From assembly GCA_025024175.1 (NCBI GenBank), contig QCXZ01000041.1, positions 6,629,786 through 6,693,785 on the forward strand: a stretch of 64,000 nt of DNA, read 5' to 3'. Position numbers and translations under genes: made by a program. Below, piece after piece: positions 22,891-34,200 of the stretch (positions are counted from its first letter, which is position 1; every line of letters begins with the position of its first letter). The DNA comes from Rhyzopertha dominica. Lineage: Eukaryota; Arthropoda; Insecta; Coleoptera; Bostrichidae. Under the pieces are notes generated by a model. It was not told the DNA's origin, did no database searches, and was given only the letters and a program-made list of their open reading frames with translations.

Positions 22891-22937
22891 CATGTCCTGA
22901 TGATGCCTCTTACAAAAGCGGTCGAAACATCGACGTG
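22891..22937 (+). ncRNA. Degenerate hammerhead-like motif, solo PLE-type terminus
   Basis: CATGTC (22891-22896), core CTGATGA (22897-22903), a weak helix II and GAAA (22924-22927). The triplet ATC follows at 22929-22931, then GACGTG (22932-22937), which pairs with CATGTC through one G-U pair (helix I, 6 bp). The expected helix III palindrome ACGT is mutated to ACAT. No RT is adjacent, so this is probably a relic of a Penelope-type terminus. Confidence 0.45.
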
Positions 22938-23129
22938 GTTTTAGAGAAAAAACGTTTCATTAAACCAACATTATTTTTACATATTCCATCGATTTGTAGA
23001 TTTCCCGAATTAGAATGGCACCTCCTCAGTTGATCAATGAACACATTACAGACAATGGACGATTCTGCAGTCATTAGTTTCAATAAGCCGTCAAATGTCA
23101 CATCGCGACTTGCTCCACACGTTCCCACT

Positions 23130-23650
23130 GATAAATGGAAAGTGGCGATTACCTAATAACCGAGTCCAAAGACTTCCGCTCCAAAATGCACGTTGAATGC
23201 CAATGGTCGTTGCAGGAGTGACTTGAGAGTTTTTCAATTAGCGTTCAGTTCACGGTTCATTACTCACAATAACTTAACCTTTGGAAAGTGCGCGCGAGAA
23301 CGTCAGCCGCCCGGCTATTTTATTTTCTGGCCGTATTATGAATTCCATTCATAGCCAGTCAATCGATTACGCAGCATGAAGGGCTGCATATTGCAAAGGG
23401 TGCGACTTATGCTAAGCCGTGGGGCGGCTAAAGATCCCCATGATTTATGGCAGGGGTAACATATTCTGCCAACGTGACTTAAATTTTGAACTGTTTTATT
23501 GTTTTTCCGTCTTAAGGAGGGACAATTCCATCTTGGAGTACAGCCGGTTTGACTGATGGCTTTCCATGCCGTACAAATTGGGAACGTGACCGTCGCATCT
23601 GCATCCGAATTTACTTATTTGTCGTATGAGGGATATGGAAACCTTGTTTC
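23130..23650. other. GC-elevated unique island, possibly regulatory
   Basis: Non-repetitive, clearly GC-richer than flanks, with no splice-bounded coding frame found. The palindromic GGGTTCGAACCC near 23658 resembles a tRNA T-arm/B box, but the rest of a tRNA is absent. Possible conserved noncoding DNA in an intron (inference). Confidence 0.25.
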
Positions 23651-23869
23651 GTTAAAACGGGTTCGAACCCGGTGTCTTGTCCAATTGGGGAGGAAAACTT
23701 GATGGAATAATATAAATGAAAATATGTGGACGCCAATGCACCAAATGCATAAAACCAAACTCTGCCAGTTTTCCTTTAGTGGTTTAGGAATAGCTGAAGA
23801 GTTTGTATTGTCCATTAGAACTATTTACATGCCAATGGGTGTGATAACGGTAGGTAAAAGGTTTCCATT

Positions 23870-24550
23870 AACTTATTTTGTCAACCAACTTCCGGTCAGT
23901 TAATAAAGAAATTGTAAATGGTGTTGAAATGATCATAACTAAAGTAGGAGACCTCACCATTTACAATCTCAATACTGTCTGGCAGGCAACTTCCTTAGGA
24001 ACCATGTACATCCTTGTATGTATATTGGTGACTTTAATAGCCATCATAATTTATGAGGCTACAGTGATAACGATATGAGCTGACTTGCATCTCGTTCTGT
24101 GATGCTAATTTAATGCCTCTTGCAAGTGTCGAATCACTTCTACGAATACAGATTGAAATTTGCGCCATCACTTGAGAAACCACGATGGAACTTTCAAAAA
24201 GCGGACTGGTTAGGATTTATTTTCTATGGGTCCAAGCAGCTACTGAACTACGAGAGATTNGTTGCTATAATAAGGGCTGCTGCAAAGGAAACAATTCCAA
24301 ATGCTACGTCCCTTGTTGGAATAACGAAACTGATACCTTGTATAGGCAGTATCANGTTCATCCCAGTTATGAATTAGCTGACAGGATTTTAGAATCCCTG
24401 AATCAATCTCGGAAAAAGATGGAATACTCTAATGCAGAGCATTAACTTTACCCACTTCAGTGACAGCAGTAAAAATTAGAACCAACCGTTAATGAAATAC
24501 ATAAACATAATTAATTACGCCTAATGTTTTAATATATCCATCCTTGATCC
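23870..24550 (+). pseudogene. Non-LTR retrotransposon endonuclease and linker remnant
   Basis: The plus strand encodes part of an apurinic-type endonuclease: GVEMIITKVGDLTIYNL, then HPCMYIGDFNSHHNL, a stop where Trp is expected, and GYSDND. The GDFNSHH block is the conserved metal and catalytic region of these enzymes. A linker follows: KPRWNFQKADW, AIIRAAAKETIP, YVPCWNNETDTLYRQY, ADRILESLNQSRKK, NFTHFSDSSK. Frames change several times and n calls interrupt it. The RT that should follow is absent. The family looks Jockey/CR1-like but differs from the 25938-28105 copy. Confidence 0.7.
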
Positions 24551-24559
24551 TTGAAAAAG

Positions 24560-25930
24560 ATGAAGGGAAAACAGTTAAGAAAAAGATGGGAACCTTTAGT
24601 GGAGTTGTCACACCTTAATTATAATTATTAAAGAAAAAAAATTATTGACCTCTGATATCTTTATTACACTAAATTCAATAAATTGATTTACCCCTAAACC
24701 TGGAATTTAATACTTAACTTACCTACGTGTGAAATGGTATATCTTATGTGTCATCTTTCGCTTGATGTGTCAATAAGCAAAGATTAACCAACCGCAAGAA
24801 CATAGTTCACTCCTACGAANTGCTTTATACGCCGACGCCGCCTTCCTGAGAGTTACCAAACCTACACCGGCGTCGCGACGCTTCTGCATAGGACGAAATA
24901 TACACGAGATGGCGCTCACTGGCTGCCCGCAATAACGAAGCAGGCATCTGTTCCTCTGCTCCCATAAACGACCTAATTACGCCGCAAAGCGTTTTAGGGT
25001 AACTTAAAGATGATTAGAACAGAGATAATTTGCTGTAATAATCTTTTAATAAGCGATGCCTTAAATATTTTAATAAAATCTAGCTACAAAACCCTTTCCT
25101 AGCAAATACATGAATTTATCCTCCACATACGCCGATTTGGTAGTTCATTCATTAAAAGATGTAGCTAAGATTAGCTCGCGATCTAATGGGAGTTTAATAG
25201 TGTATAGTGAATGTTATAAATAGAGCGGCAACAAGGATAGAGCGAATGAAGTTTGAATGAACTAGATGTAGTCGGAATCAGAGTAATTGAAGCTATCAAC
25301 GGACATGTTTGTAAACTTACGAGATCAAAGGAAGGATTAAATCAATGAAGCGCGGAATAATAACTCTTGTGTACTCTTTTCTACTTTATGCTTAATAGAA
25401 ATTAACAACCTAGTCAAGCTTATAAATTCTTCAAGGAATTTTATGTGGTAAAATGTCGACTAGAGTTTAAAAAAAGAATAAAAAGGAAATAAGGAAAGGA
25501 TAAATGATCTAAGTAGGAAATTATAGCTTTGCCATATGAAGTACAAGTTGGTTCTTACAACAGGAGAAAATGTTTTGCAACCATTTCTGAAGAATCAAGG
25601 TACAAAGTTTTGCAACAGACTACTCTGTTTACTTCTGCCAATAAGAAAAACAAAAATGGCCTTTTATGATAGTAAAAAGTAAAAATCTTGATGAAAAAAT
25701 CTCGATCTAGTGTGTTGCACAATGGAAAAATTACTGTAAGTTGAAAAATAAAAAAATAAATTTAATCTGCAGATCATTAATGTTATTTGACTCCATATAT
25801 AGTTTCCTTCAAAGACAGAAGCGTATAAAGATTTATAGACATTGATTAAATTCTGCAAGTTGGAGGCAGTCAACCACTTTTATACTGTAGTCATTTTCAA
25901 TTATTGATATAAATATAGAGAGAGTTGAGT
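24560..25930. other. No recognisable gene
   Basis: Mostly AT-rich. A GC-richer patch at 24790-24990 is unique. A donor-like CTC/GTAAGT on the minus strand near 25317 lacks a supporting exon, so I do not call one. Confidence 0.3.
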
Positions 25931-25937
25931 GTGATTT

Positions 25938-28105
25938 CATTTAAAAAGCTAATTTTCCACAAGTTTACAGTGCTTTACTGCATACCAACTGGAAATTTTT
26001 GCACAATTATACCGATATCAATATAATATGGTTTACACAATGTTCTATATAAAAAAATATATGAATTATTAGATAAATATGTACCATTGTATAAAAAATT
26101 TAAGCCGAGTGATCCAATTTGGTACACGTCAAAAATTATAAAAATTGCAAAACTTAAGGCTTACCATCATAGTAAATACAAGAAATTTGGAAGCATTCAT
26201 CACTTTAATAAATTTAAACGTTTATGCAGTGAACTAGAAAAACTAATGTCGCAGGCTTACAATGACTACATTAATAAAATCCAAACAAATTTAAGTCATG
26301 ATCCCAAAAGTTTTTGTGCTTTTGTTCAAAATAAGAAACGACATTCGAGAATTCCTAATGAATGTTTCTTGAATGATGAAAAAATTGATGATCCACGCCA
26401 GATAGTCAATGGTTTTGCTAATTTTTTTCTGATGTTTTTACTGCCGGCAAAACAAATGGTTCAAATTTAATGAAAGCCAAGGCTTATACACATTTTAACA
26501 AATTTTCTGAATCTGATATTCAAAAGTCTATATTCAAATTAAAAAACGGAATGACCTGTGGAGATGATCAGATACCTAGCTTTCTAATTAAAGATTGTTC
26601 GAGGGTTCTCATGTCACCTTTAAGCTATTTATTTAACCTTATATTGTCTACAGCTTCATTTCCCGATATTTGGAAAATTACAAGAGTGTGTCCTGTTTTA
26701 AAGAGCGGCAATCCCTCTAACCTAAAAAATTATCGCCCCATTGCAATTTTATCAAATTTTGCGAAGGTTTTCGAGATGTTATTGCACAATATAATTTTTA
26801 ATGAAATTAAGCATAGCATTTCACCTAACCAACATGGATTCTATCCAAAACGTTCTACTGCAACTAACTTAGTGCAGTTTATGCAGTATACTGCAAATAT
26901 TATAGATAATAACTGTCAAGTTGATGCAATGTATACTGACTTCTCGAAGGCCTTCGACAGGGTGGAGGGTGTGTTCTACTTAATAAACTAGAACAGCTTG
27001 GATTGAGTGATTATCTCGTTCAACTAGTAAAATCATATCTCACTCAACGTAAATTATATGTTGCATATAACGGTTTTAAATCATGCAACTTTTTAGCGAC
27101 CTCCGGAGTTCCTCAGGGGTCTAACTTGGGGCCATTGCTGTTTATTTTCTTTATAAATTATCTGTCACTTTCGTTAGGATCTAATCATCTGTTTTTGGCG
27201 TATGACCTGAAATTATTTTCTGAGGTATCCGGCGAGGATGGCTGTTTAGTATTGCAAGGGCAGGTTAACCGTATAGCTAGATGGTGTGCTGTGAATAGGT
27301 TGCCTCTTAATATCGACAAGTGTAAGGTTTGTACTTTTACCCTTAGAAGGCAAGCTTTAATATTTAATTATACAATTGAAGCAGTCGAGTTGGCGCGCTG
27401 CTAAAGCGTTAAAGATGTTGGTGTGAGTTATGATTGTAAATTAACTTTTACTGGTCACATAAACTCAACGGTAAAAGCTGCCTATAAAGCTCTAGGTTTT
27501 ATTATTCGCAACTCAGCATCTTTTAATTATATAAGTGTACTGAAATCTTTATATTTTACTTTTGTTCGTTCCAAGTTGTATTATTGCAGTTTGATATGGT
27601 ATCCTCATTATCAAGTACACANAAACCAAACTGAAAAAATTCAGAGACGATTTCTTAAGTTTTGTTGTATCGAGTAGACAATTATTATCCGCATAGAGGA
27701 TATAATCATACACTCTTGTTGCAAAGGTTTGATGTTAGTCCTCTGCAAGCTAGAAGGATACGCACTAGTTTAACATTTTTACTTAAAGTATTTCATGGCG
27801 ATGTTGACTGTCTTTCTTTGCTGGCATTATTTAATATAAGAGTACCTAGGCTTGGTTCCCGGGAAGGTGGCACTTTTTATTGTTCATATGCTAGAACCAC
27901 TCGCCTGTTTTTGTTATGTCGAAAAACTTTAATAGGATATCTGGACATTGTGACATTCATTGTGATAGTCTGAAAAAACTATTGTCGTTTATGGTAACTG
28001 AGCGGTAGTATATTATAGTTTGTGCTGTGTATATACTAAAAATGTTGATTTTCTATTTTATCCTGTCAATGGAATTTTCTGTTGGGTAATAAATGTATTA
28101 TTATT
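25938..28105 (+). mobile_element. Jockey-like non-LTR retrotransposon, 5-prime truncated
   Basis: Starts inside the linker after the endonuclease (KANFPQVYSALLHTNWKFL near 25950) and runs through RT and C-terminal domains to a 3-prime end with AATAAA at about 28088 and a short ATT repeat. It is about 2.2 kb. The layout equals that of the copy ending at 13222. Confidence 0.85.
26047..27973 (+). pseudogene. Jockey-like reverse transcriptase pseudogene
   Basis: Five consecutive frames make up the linker, RT and C-terminus. 26087-26470 is the linker (WYTSKIIKIAKLKAYHHSKY). 26470-26991 holds the RT fingers (MTCGDDQIPSFLIKDCS, IWKITRVCPVLKSG, NYRPIAILSNFAKVFEM) and motif A (VDAMYTDFSKAFDRV). 27003-27404 holds SGVPQGSNLGPLLFIFFINY and a mutated catalytic box LAYDL where FADD is expected. 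27423-27677 and 27662-27973 form the C-terminal part (GHINSTVKAAYKALGFIIRN; CSLIWYPHY). Four frameshifts and the lost active site show that it is dead. Confidence 0.88.
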
Positions 28106-28129
28106 AAGATCTAGATAATATATGGAGAA

Positions 28130-28350
28130 CTCTTGCCATATTAATTAAAATAATTAAATATGTATTTCGGCAGCTAATATGCCATCTTCAGGAGAATTAA
28201 AATTTTTTGATATGTTCGACTGGTTTAACCGGATGATATTCTTTTCACAGAATTCTCAGAGAAAGTTTATCCAGTCAAATATTTCGAGAAGTCGTTCTAC
28301 TTCTACTGAAGATGGCAGGTTTTCTGCCGAACTACATATTTAGTTATACT
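28130..28350. repeat. Inverted pair of PLE-terminus-like sequences
   Basis: 28140-28200 (minus) and 28300-28350 (plus) carry the same unit in opposite orientation: CTGAAGA, T, GGCA, loop, TGCC, GAAA (or GAAC), then TACATATTTA. In the plus copy helix II is GGCAG/CTGCC (28314-28318 with 28324-28328) around a 5-nt loop. The minus copy has GGCA/TGCC with GAAA at 28165-28168. The unit resembles the hammerhead-like core of the PLE at 18505. About 100 bp of AT-rich DNA separates the copies. Confidence 0.5.
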
Positions 28351-28389
28351 AAATTCATGTCGTAACGGTTTTTCATATACCATTTAGTT

Positions 28390-29270
28390 CAATTACTTAT
28401 ATTTAAATATACAATAAAGAATAAATTTCAAACTGCTGTTGTGCATTATGTCGTGTCTATAGGTGCAGAAGTGAATACGTTGGTAAAAAGTTTTGTACAA
28501 AAGCAAGGAGCAAGAGCAACAAAAGCCTCAGACCATCATAATGTGTGGCGACTGCACTTTGGTGACTTGATGGCCTATAAAACCGTCCAAACGTCATGTT
28601 TCTATAATTTCAGATGCATTTCCTGGCGGCACCGGAAGCACGCGATTAATGAGTGGTAAAATTCATTCTCCGAATATTGATTTAACTGCCATTCCGATTC
28701 TCCCTCGAGTCGGCCGCTATTCTTTTTGACCACAAAGTCATCCGATCCGCCGCGAGGAAGTTTAAAGGCAATTAGGTCGCCTTTTAAATGAGTGACGCGC
28801 TTTAAACCGCCCGCTCTAGAAAAATATGTTTATTGTTATTGGGGGCCGGAATATTTCTTGTTTGGCTTTTAAAATGTCGGGAGCGCAGCTTTCGAACAAG
28901 AAAGGATGTGTTCTCATTCTTTGTAGTGCCCATTAGGAACAGTTTTGTTGGCCTACACGACAAACAATAGTAATTTGAGCCTTCAGCATACATAGTTAGG
29001 GTTTGGATAGGTATACCGTTGTAGTAGGTGCACCCGTGATATTAACTATTCTCTCTTTTTCTTTTCGTCTTAAGCTACCGGGAAGAAATTTTTATTTACT
29101 GAATGATATTTTACGTCAAAAATATTTTTTGAGCTATTTTGTATGAATAAATTACGAAAAACGGACTTCCACACATGATGCTGAATAGAGTAGCCGACAA
29201 ATTTTTCTGGGGCAATGCACTCTGCAAGAAGATAGTCGACTTGAAGCACAACATTAATTATTGCTTATAA
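28390..29270. other. Unique DNA with GC-elevated island
   Basis: 28540-28810 is GC-richer and non-repetitive, with ATTA-type cores; possible conserved noncoding DNA. No coding exon could be delimited. Confidence 0.25.
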
Positions 29271-29617
29271 TATAAAGGTGTTACAAATTAGTAGGCCATC
29301 CCGCTAGCCATAGATTCTTTAGGTCAAAATAAGGGGACTTAACTATTGCAAATTAAGTAAAAAAAAAGAAACACAAGATATAAGGGCAATAACTAAATTG
29401 GAAAAGAAAGCTCATCAATGTGAAGTAACGAAAAGCAAGGATAACGTGCAAGAACAAGCAACAAGTACGACGCCAGAAGAAGGTTCACTGACTGATGCAT
29501 TACTGTGTGTTGTAATCAGGGAATGACAAGTAAAGACTTTTTATAGGCAACTTTAGAGCTACTAAGTGTTTGAGATTTTAGATTATAGAGAACGGAGTTA
29601 TATAAAATAGAGATATA

Positions 29618-31470
29618 TTATAAGAGAAGGACCTTTTGAAGAAACGGTGCCTGCGCAAAGGAATCGATAATATATGACGGTGTTTTGTACAGAATAATCT
29701 TATGATATAAGCAAACAGAATGAAATAACCTTCTTGTCGCCATATTCAACCACGATATTACTTTAAGCTTGTGGGTAATATGTTGTCTTTTTCTAATACC
29801 GAAAATTAGGCGTAAGCAAGAATTTTGTACAACTTGTATTCTTCTACGGTCGAAGCTGTCTATGCATGGACCATAAACAGAATCAGTGTAAACAAATGGT
29901 GACAAAACTAACGTATCACAAAGATACATTTTTTGACTTGTGATTATGAACTAACGAAGATTGTAAATTATTTTTAGGTTGGCGAAAGAACTTCCTATAA
30001 GGGAGTTCACATGGGTTTTAAAACGTAATTGGTTATCAAGGATAAGACCTACATTACGTGCAGACACTGCTAGCTGTATGGACTCATTTTGTATTTTTAT
30101 GTTTAAACTAGCTGCTATATGGTTGTACTTCTCGGACTTAGGAGGTATTCCAAATTTTAGATTTCATTAGATTTGTGGTCAACGAGTGCGAAGCGGATGC
30201 AAAGTACAGTTTATTCAAATTTGATTAAAGCTTCTTCTTGAGATCGGTAACATTCTCTTTACTAAAAGAGTACAGAATTTGTGTATCATCTGCATAGAAG
30301 TGAGCAGGAACAATAACAGATGTATACAGGGTAAATAGTAGCGGTCCTAAGATTGACCCTTGGGGAACCCCACAGTGTACAACAGATGAATTTGGAAAGG
30401 TGTTTCCAATTTTAACAATTTGGCTCCTATTGGAGAAATAACTCTGAAATGCAATGCGACTGGTTCCAAACCCAAGTGATGCAGAATAGCTAAATGTAAT
30501 TCATGACTAAGAGTATCAAACGCCTTGGAAAAATCAAGGAGGACCAGCAGACACGACTGACCAGAATCCATAGATGTCATAATATTATCAGTTACATTAA
30601 GCAGTGCAGTTTCACAGCTATATCCTTTGCGAAAACCAAACTGTATGGTAGGTAGAAGATTATAAGTGTTAACATAAGAAAGAAGTTGATTAGCCTTCAC
30701 GAATATTCTAGAAAGAGTAGGAAGTATGCTTATGAGTCTTAAGTCCGTGAAACTCTCGGGATTGTTGTTTTTAATGGATTGGTATAACTACAGATTTCTT
30801 CCAAGTATAAGGTACAACAGAGAGACCAAAGCATTAACAATACTAAAGGCCTGTATTAATAATAAGCGTGACATAAGATAGAATAACCGGCAGGGCATAA
30901 AGTAGCAAGTTAGTAGGAATGCCATCGTGACCGATTGCATTCGAACACTTCTCTCTCAGATGTAAAAATAAATTCAAAGTTTGAGTTCACTAATTTGGTA
31001 TGGAATGACGTTTTTTGAAAGGATATTTGAAAGAAATTGATTATAACCATGAGATGAAGTTAAATTATTTGGTAAACTAAGTAAATGATTCTTGAAACTA
31101 GTCCCTGACAATATGAGTTCAGCAAATAATTTAGATCCATTGGTAGTTTTCATACAAAACTGTAGAAAAGAGAGCTTCTCTTTTCTAGTTTTATAGATTT
31201 GTTTACTAGATTTCTTAGTGACTGATAATAATTCCAAGGTACCTTATCCTTGTTTTTTTTTTGAAGCGGGTAAGTGCTTTATCACGTAGAGACATCATAA
31301 ATTTTAGGTTGCTTGATAACCATGGAGAATAAGGTTTGGAGATTTTACGTCTAACAATCAGAGCGTGAATATAGAAGCTTCGTTGTAGATATCAGGGTGT
31401 CAAAATTTTAATTTTGAAAAAGCTTTTTCAAATAACTCCGCTTCTGATTGATTTTGTAAAGCGATGGTTC
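29618..31470 (-). pseudogene. CR1/Jockey-like reverse transcriptase pseudogene (minus strand)
   Basis: In coding order: ELFEKAFSKLKF (about 31420), PYSPWLSSNLKFMMSLRDKA (about 31310), PWNYYQSLRN, then 30974-31237 with KLSFLQFCMKTTNGSKLF. RT follows at 30347-30700: IQFGFRKGYSCETALLNVTD, CLLVLLDFSKAFDTLSH (motif A). Next come VPQGSILGPLLFTLYTS and an intact FYADDTQILYSF (motif C) around 30240-30370. The C-terminal domain is at 29618-29929 (QVVQNSCLRLIFGIRKRQHI, CLYHKIILYKTPSYI). Motif C is intact, but frameshifts and stops divide the protein. Confidence 0.85.
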
Positions 31471-31560
31471 TTATAACATATAGGGAAAATAATAATAAGA
31501 ACCATCGCTTTACAAAATCAATCAGATATGGATTTATTTGAAAACGCTTTTCGAAAATTA
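31405..31560. repeat. Fold-back: 32-bp perfect core in about 70-bp arms
   Basis: 31443-31474 and 31495-31526 are perfect inverted copies (arm start TCTGATTGATTTTGTAAAGC) with a 20-nt loop. Outward the arms stay similar for about 35 bp with mismatches. Both arms encode the same retroelement segment (ELFEKAFSKLKF against DLFENAFRKLK), so the right arm looks like a diverged inverted copy joined at the 5-prime end of the minus-strand element. Confidence 0.85.
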
Positions 31561-31604
31561 AAAGATGGCTAACTAGATGGCCTACTAATTTGTAACATCC
31601 TTCA

Positions 31605-32430
31605 TACGCTACTGCAAGTTTTCAACTTAAATAAATAAGTATGGAAATTTAAAATCACATTATCAACAACAACTAAGTCAACTATATTATTAATCACAGA
31701 GTAAAGCTGTTATAAAACAATTTTTCGTCAATGATTAAATGAAACAGCAATTATATTACTACCTATATTTCATCACTAAGAAACCCCAAACTGGAGCAAC
31801 TGATTTGACCGATTAAGTAGCTCTTAAATGTATCTAGAAGTCAAACAATCGAATCGGAATGTTCTACATCCAATAAAAGACACTATAGGCATCCGTTTGT
31901 ACGATCTTGATTTATGTCAACTAGAGCCAATACGAACGAGTTAAGAATTATACTGATTTCCAATGACCTAATAAATTGAGACAGATGTGTTGTTTGGACG
32001 AAAGCAAGTGCATTCGTTTAGATATCCTATACTATTAATACGAAGAGGTAAACATATTTAGTAGCATCTTCCTTTAAGTATCAAGTTTAAGCTTTGAAAA
32101 CAAAAATTTTTGGATTTGTAAAACAGCAATTAATGAAAGTTGTTTTATATTTTAAAACAATATTCACACAGAGTTATAATTAATGTAGTTGATAGTAGAG
32201 CATCTTCAAATGTGCATTAGATAAAAATGATAAACTGTTTTGTCATAAATTCTAATTCGTTAAGTCAGATGTAATAATAATTCATAATCGTTATTATTGC
32301 ATCATTATACCATCAATTAACGTTAAATGCTAGTTCACTTCCCAAAAGTTAAGCGAAGCGATGTTCTAAAATTAACAAGAAACGATTCAATATTACAAAT
32401 GTGCCAACTCCGTGTGAATACCCACCACAC
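31605..32430. other. No recognisable feature
   Basis: AT-rich, presumably intronic; no coding frame or structured repeat identified. Confidence 0.35.
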
Positions 32431-32444
32431 AGTTATAATATTGT

Positions 32445-32570
32445 ATAGTGCTTAGCACATTTGACTACTGATCAAAAGGTCCCGGGTTCGAATACAGGTC
32501 AAAGGTAGCAATATTTTTTCATAAATATGTTTACCTGCAAAGACCAATTAAATCTTTCTATCTTACATTT
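32445..32570 (+). mobile_element. tRNA-derived SINE-like copy
   Basis: A tRNA-like 3-prime half is visible: TTGAC/loop/GATCAA anticodon arm (about 32461-32475), variable AAGGTC, then a T-arm with GGTTCGAAT (B box, 32485-32493). The 5-prime half with the A box is degraded (TAGTGCTTAGCAC). The tail continues into TAGCAATATTTTTTCAT, which is also present, in related form, after the B box at 39464, so both belong to one family. The anticodon arm resembles tRNA-Cys most, but the anticodon is changed. Confidence 0.5.
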
Positions 32571-32574
32571 GATG

Positions 32575-33170
32575 TTGTTTTTAAATTTAATTATAAATAA
32601 TCTAAATGTTGTATACGGCACAATACTGCCAACAAAAAAAAACAATCTGGTTGTTACTTAAAATGGAGCTACTAAATGCGAAAATGTTGAAAATAAATTT
32701 TTTGAATTTATAAATTTTAATAACAAATTTTTAAACAAATTTCGACTGTTATTTAACGAACGATTATCTATAGGTAACTAAGAAAAGTGTCAAAATAAAT
32801 AGTAGTATAACCGAATGAAATACCTATTATTTATAAGTTTTCATTTTAAGTTTATAGCTGTCATTTACTACAAAATTTATATATTTTTAAGCTGACTCTT
32901 CCACTTTAATTTTGGTTAACTTTGGTAGTGAAACATGTCTCCTAGGAAATTAAGCTTAGAGCAGGGCTATTGCATTGTCACCAACGACAAATCAAAGCTT
33001 CTTCCTTCGCGCAAAAGTAATTCTGGCGATAGCTATCGCCTCTCGCTCATGTTTTGCCACACATAATGCAAGACCTAGAAACAAACGGAGCTTTCTTGCA
33101 TTCAGGCGAGGCTCTATTGTCTACGATCAGCGGCACGTGTTGAAGAACTAAAGACTGACGTCGATGAATG
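32575..33170. other. No recognisable feature
   Basis: AT-rich; the last 240 bp before the exon candidate are slightly GC-richer. Confidence 0.35.
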
Positions 33171-33176
33171 TCATAC

Positions 33177-33299
33177 CTGGAAAGATTGTTATTGTTTGTC
33201 ACTGGAACAGGCGTTGGTATACGCGGCGGAAGTACAGGAATCGGAGTGCCCCTCCTCCTGTAAGGTTGAAAACCTCCGGAGCGATCCATATTTGGCGTC
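33177..33299 (-). CDS. Candidate host exon, proline-rich
   Basis: Minus-strand segment of 123 bp with an acceptor (TATTGTTGCAG) and a good donor (TTTCCAG then GTATGA). The open frame gives TPNMDRSGGFQPYRRRGT and PIPVLPPRIPTPVPVTNNNN, ending two bases into a codon. Those two bases (AG) plus the first base of the exon at 20874-21015 (A) restore an Arg codon in frame. The frame also stays open past the donor for about 43 codons to a TGA at 33047, so an alternative is a terminal exon ending in SCIMCGKT. No known domain; low-complexity proline repeats suggest a disordered linker. Confidence 0.5.
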
Positions 33300-33309
33300 C
33301 TGCAACAAT

Positions 33310-34200
33310 AGGTAGCATTAATCTTCAGGTGTTTTACAGATAGGCGTTTGAGATATGTCAATAAACAAGATGTATAGGTAGGTTGCTCAGAATAAGAACT
33401 AATTGTGAGTGAGTTGAGACATAATCAGTTGCCAAATGCTGTTGTGGGCCATTTCATTAAGCATCGTAGGATTTCATCAGATTTCAAGCAGTTTTCAAAT
33501 AAATTTTGTAAGGATTTCAAAACAAACAACTTATTTAATGTATTCAGAAAAAAGAACGATCAAAAGTATTTCTTAATCACTTTGGTACAGCAAATGAGTA
33601 ATAAACTGTAGTATATACAATATTAATTAATAAAGTGTGAAAAAAAAATAACTAACGATTTACCCCACGCTCCAGAGTATAAGGTAATTATTGAGACAAC
33701 TAAAGAGATAGAATACTAAACAAGAGCGAGCTGTGCATTTAGAAGTGGTCAGTACTGTTGAGTACAGTGAAATACTTCCCAATTTATTGTAACTAACGTT
33801 TGTTTTGCTTGCAAAAACAAGGAACTTCAAAAGCACAGACGTTTAGATTTATAAAATGAGCATCAGGACAAAGACCTAAGAACTACCAACTGCAGCAGTT
33901 TGTAGAAATGTAAACCTTTATGGTAAGAGTAAGATCAAAATCAGAAAAAGGACTTGGTTCAGCTGTGGCATATTTTTGTCCTGATGATGTCCCTAAACGT
34001 CGACTCTTTGTCCAAAACAGACGCGAACCATCCAAAAAAGATTTATGCTTAAGCTGAATGTAACAGCTATAGTAGCGATCACTTGATACACGCTGCAGTA
34101 GGAGAAATAAATACTGTATCCACCACTGCCGCAGAACAACACGCAAACAACAGTGTACAGCCAAAAAATGTCATAAAACGAACAGCAATAAAACCCAATT
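33310..34200. other. No gene; PLE-type terminus scrap
   Basis: Mostly AT-rich. At 33976-34004 the string TTGTC, CTGATGA, then AAACGTC and GAC is what remains of a hammerhead-like core with helix II lost. An inverted scrap (CATCAGGACAAAG) lies at about 33862-33874. Together they suggest a decayed Penelope-type end. Confidence 0.35.

Larger units (their letters stand above)
29276..31600 (-). mobile_element. Non-LTR retrotransposon bounded by inverted 36-bp repeats
   Basis: The minus strand carries linker, RT and C-terminal parts of a LINE-type element. Unusually, the block is bounded by an imperfect inverted repeat: GTTACAAATTAGTAGGCCAT near 29280 and its complement near 31578-31597, about 36 bp with four mismatches. 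Such a frame is not typical for LINEs. It may reflect twin priming or fold-back at insertion, or nesting inside a terminal-repeat element. Confidence 0.65.

Noticed and set aside
23630..23690. Possible tRNA gene from GGGTTCGAACCC
   Set aside because: Only a T-arm-like palindrome is present; no acceptor stem, D-arm or anticodon arm can be formed around it on either strand.
25300..25340. Donor site GTAAGT on the minus strand near 25317 as evidence of an exon
   Set aside because: No acceptor and no protein-like frame upstream of it.
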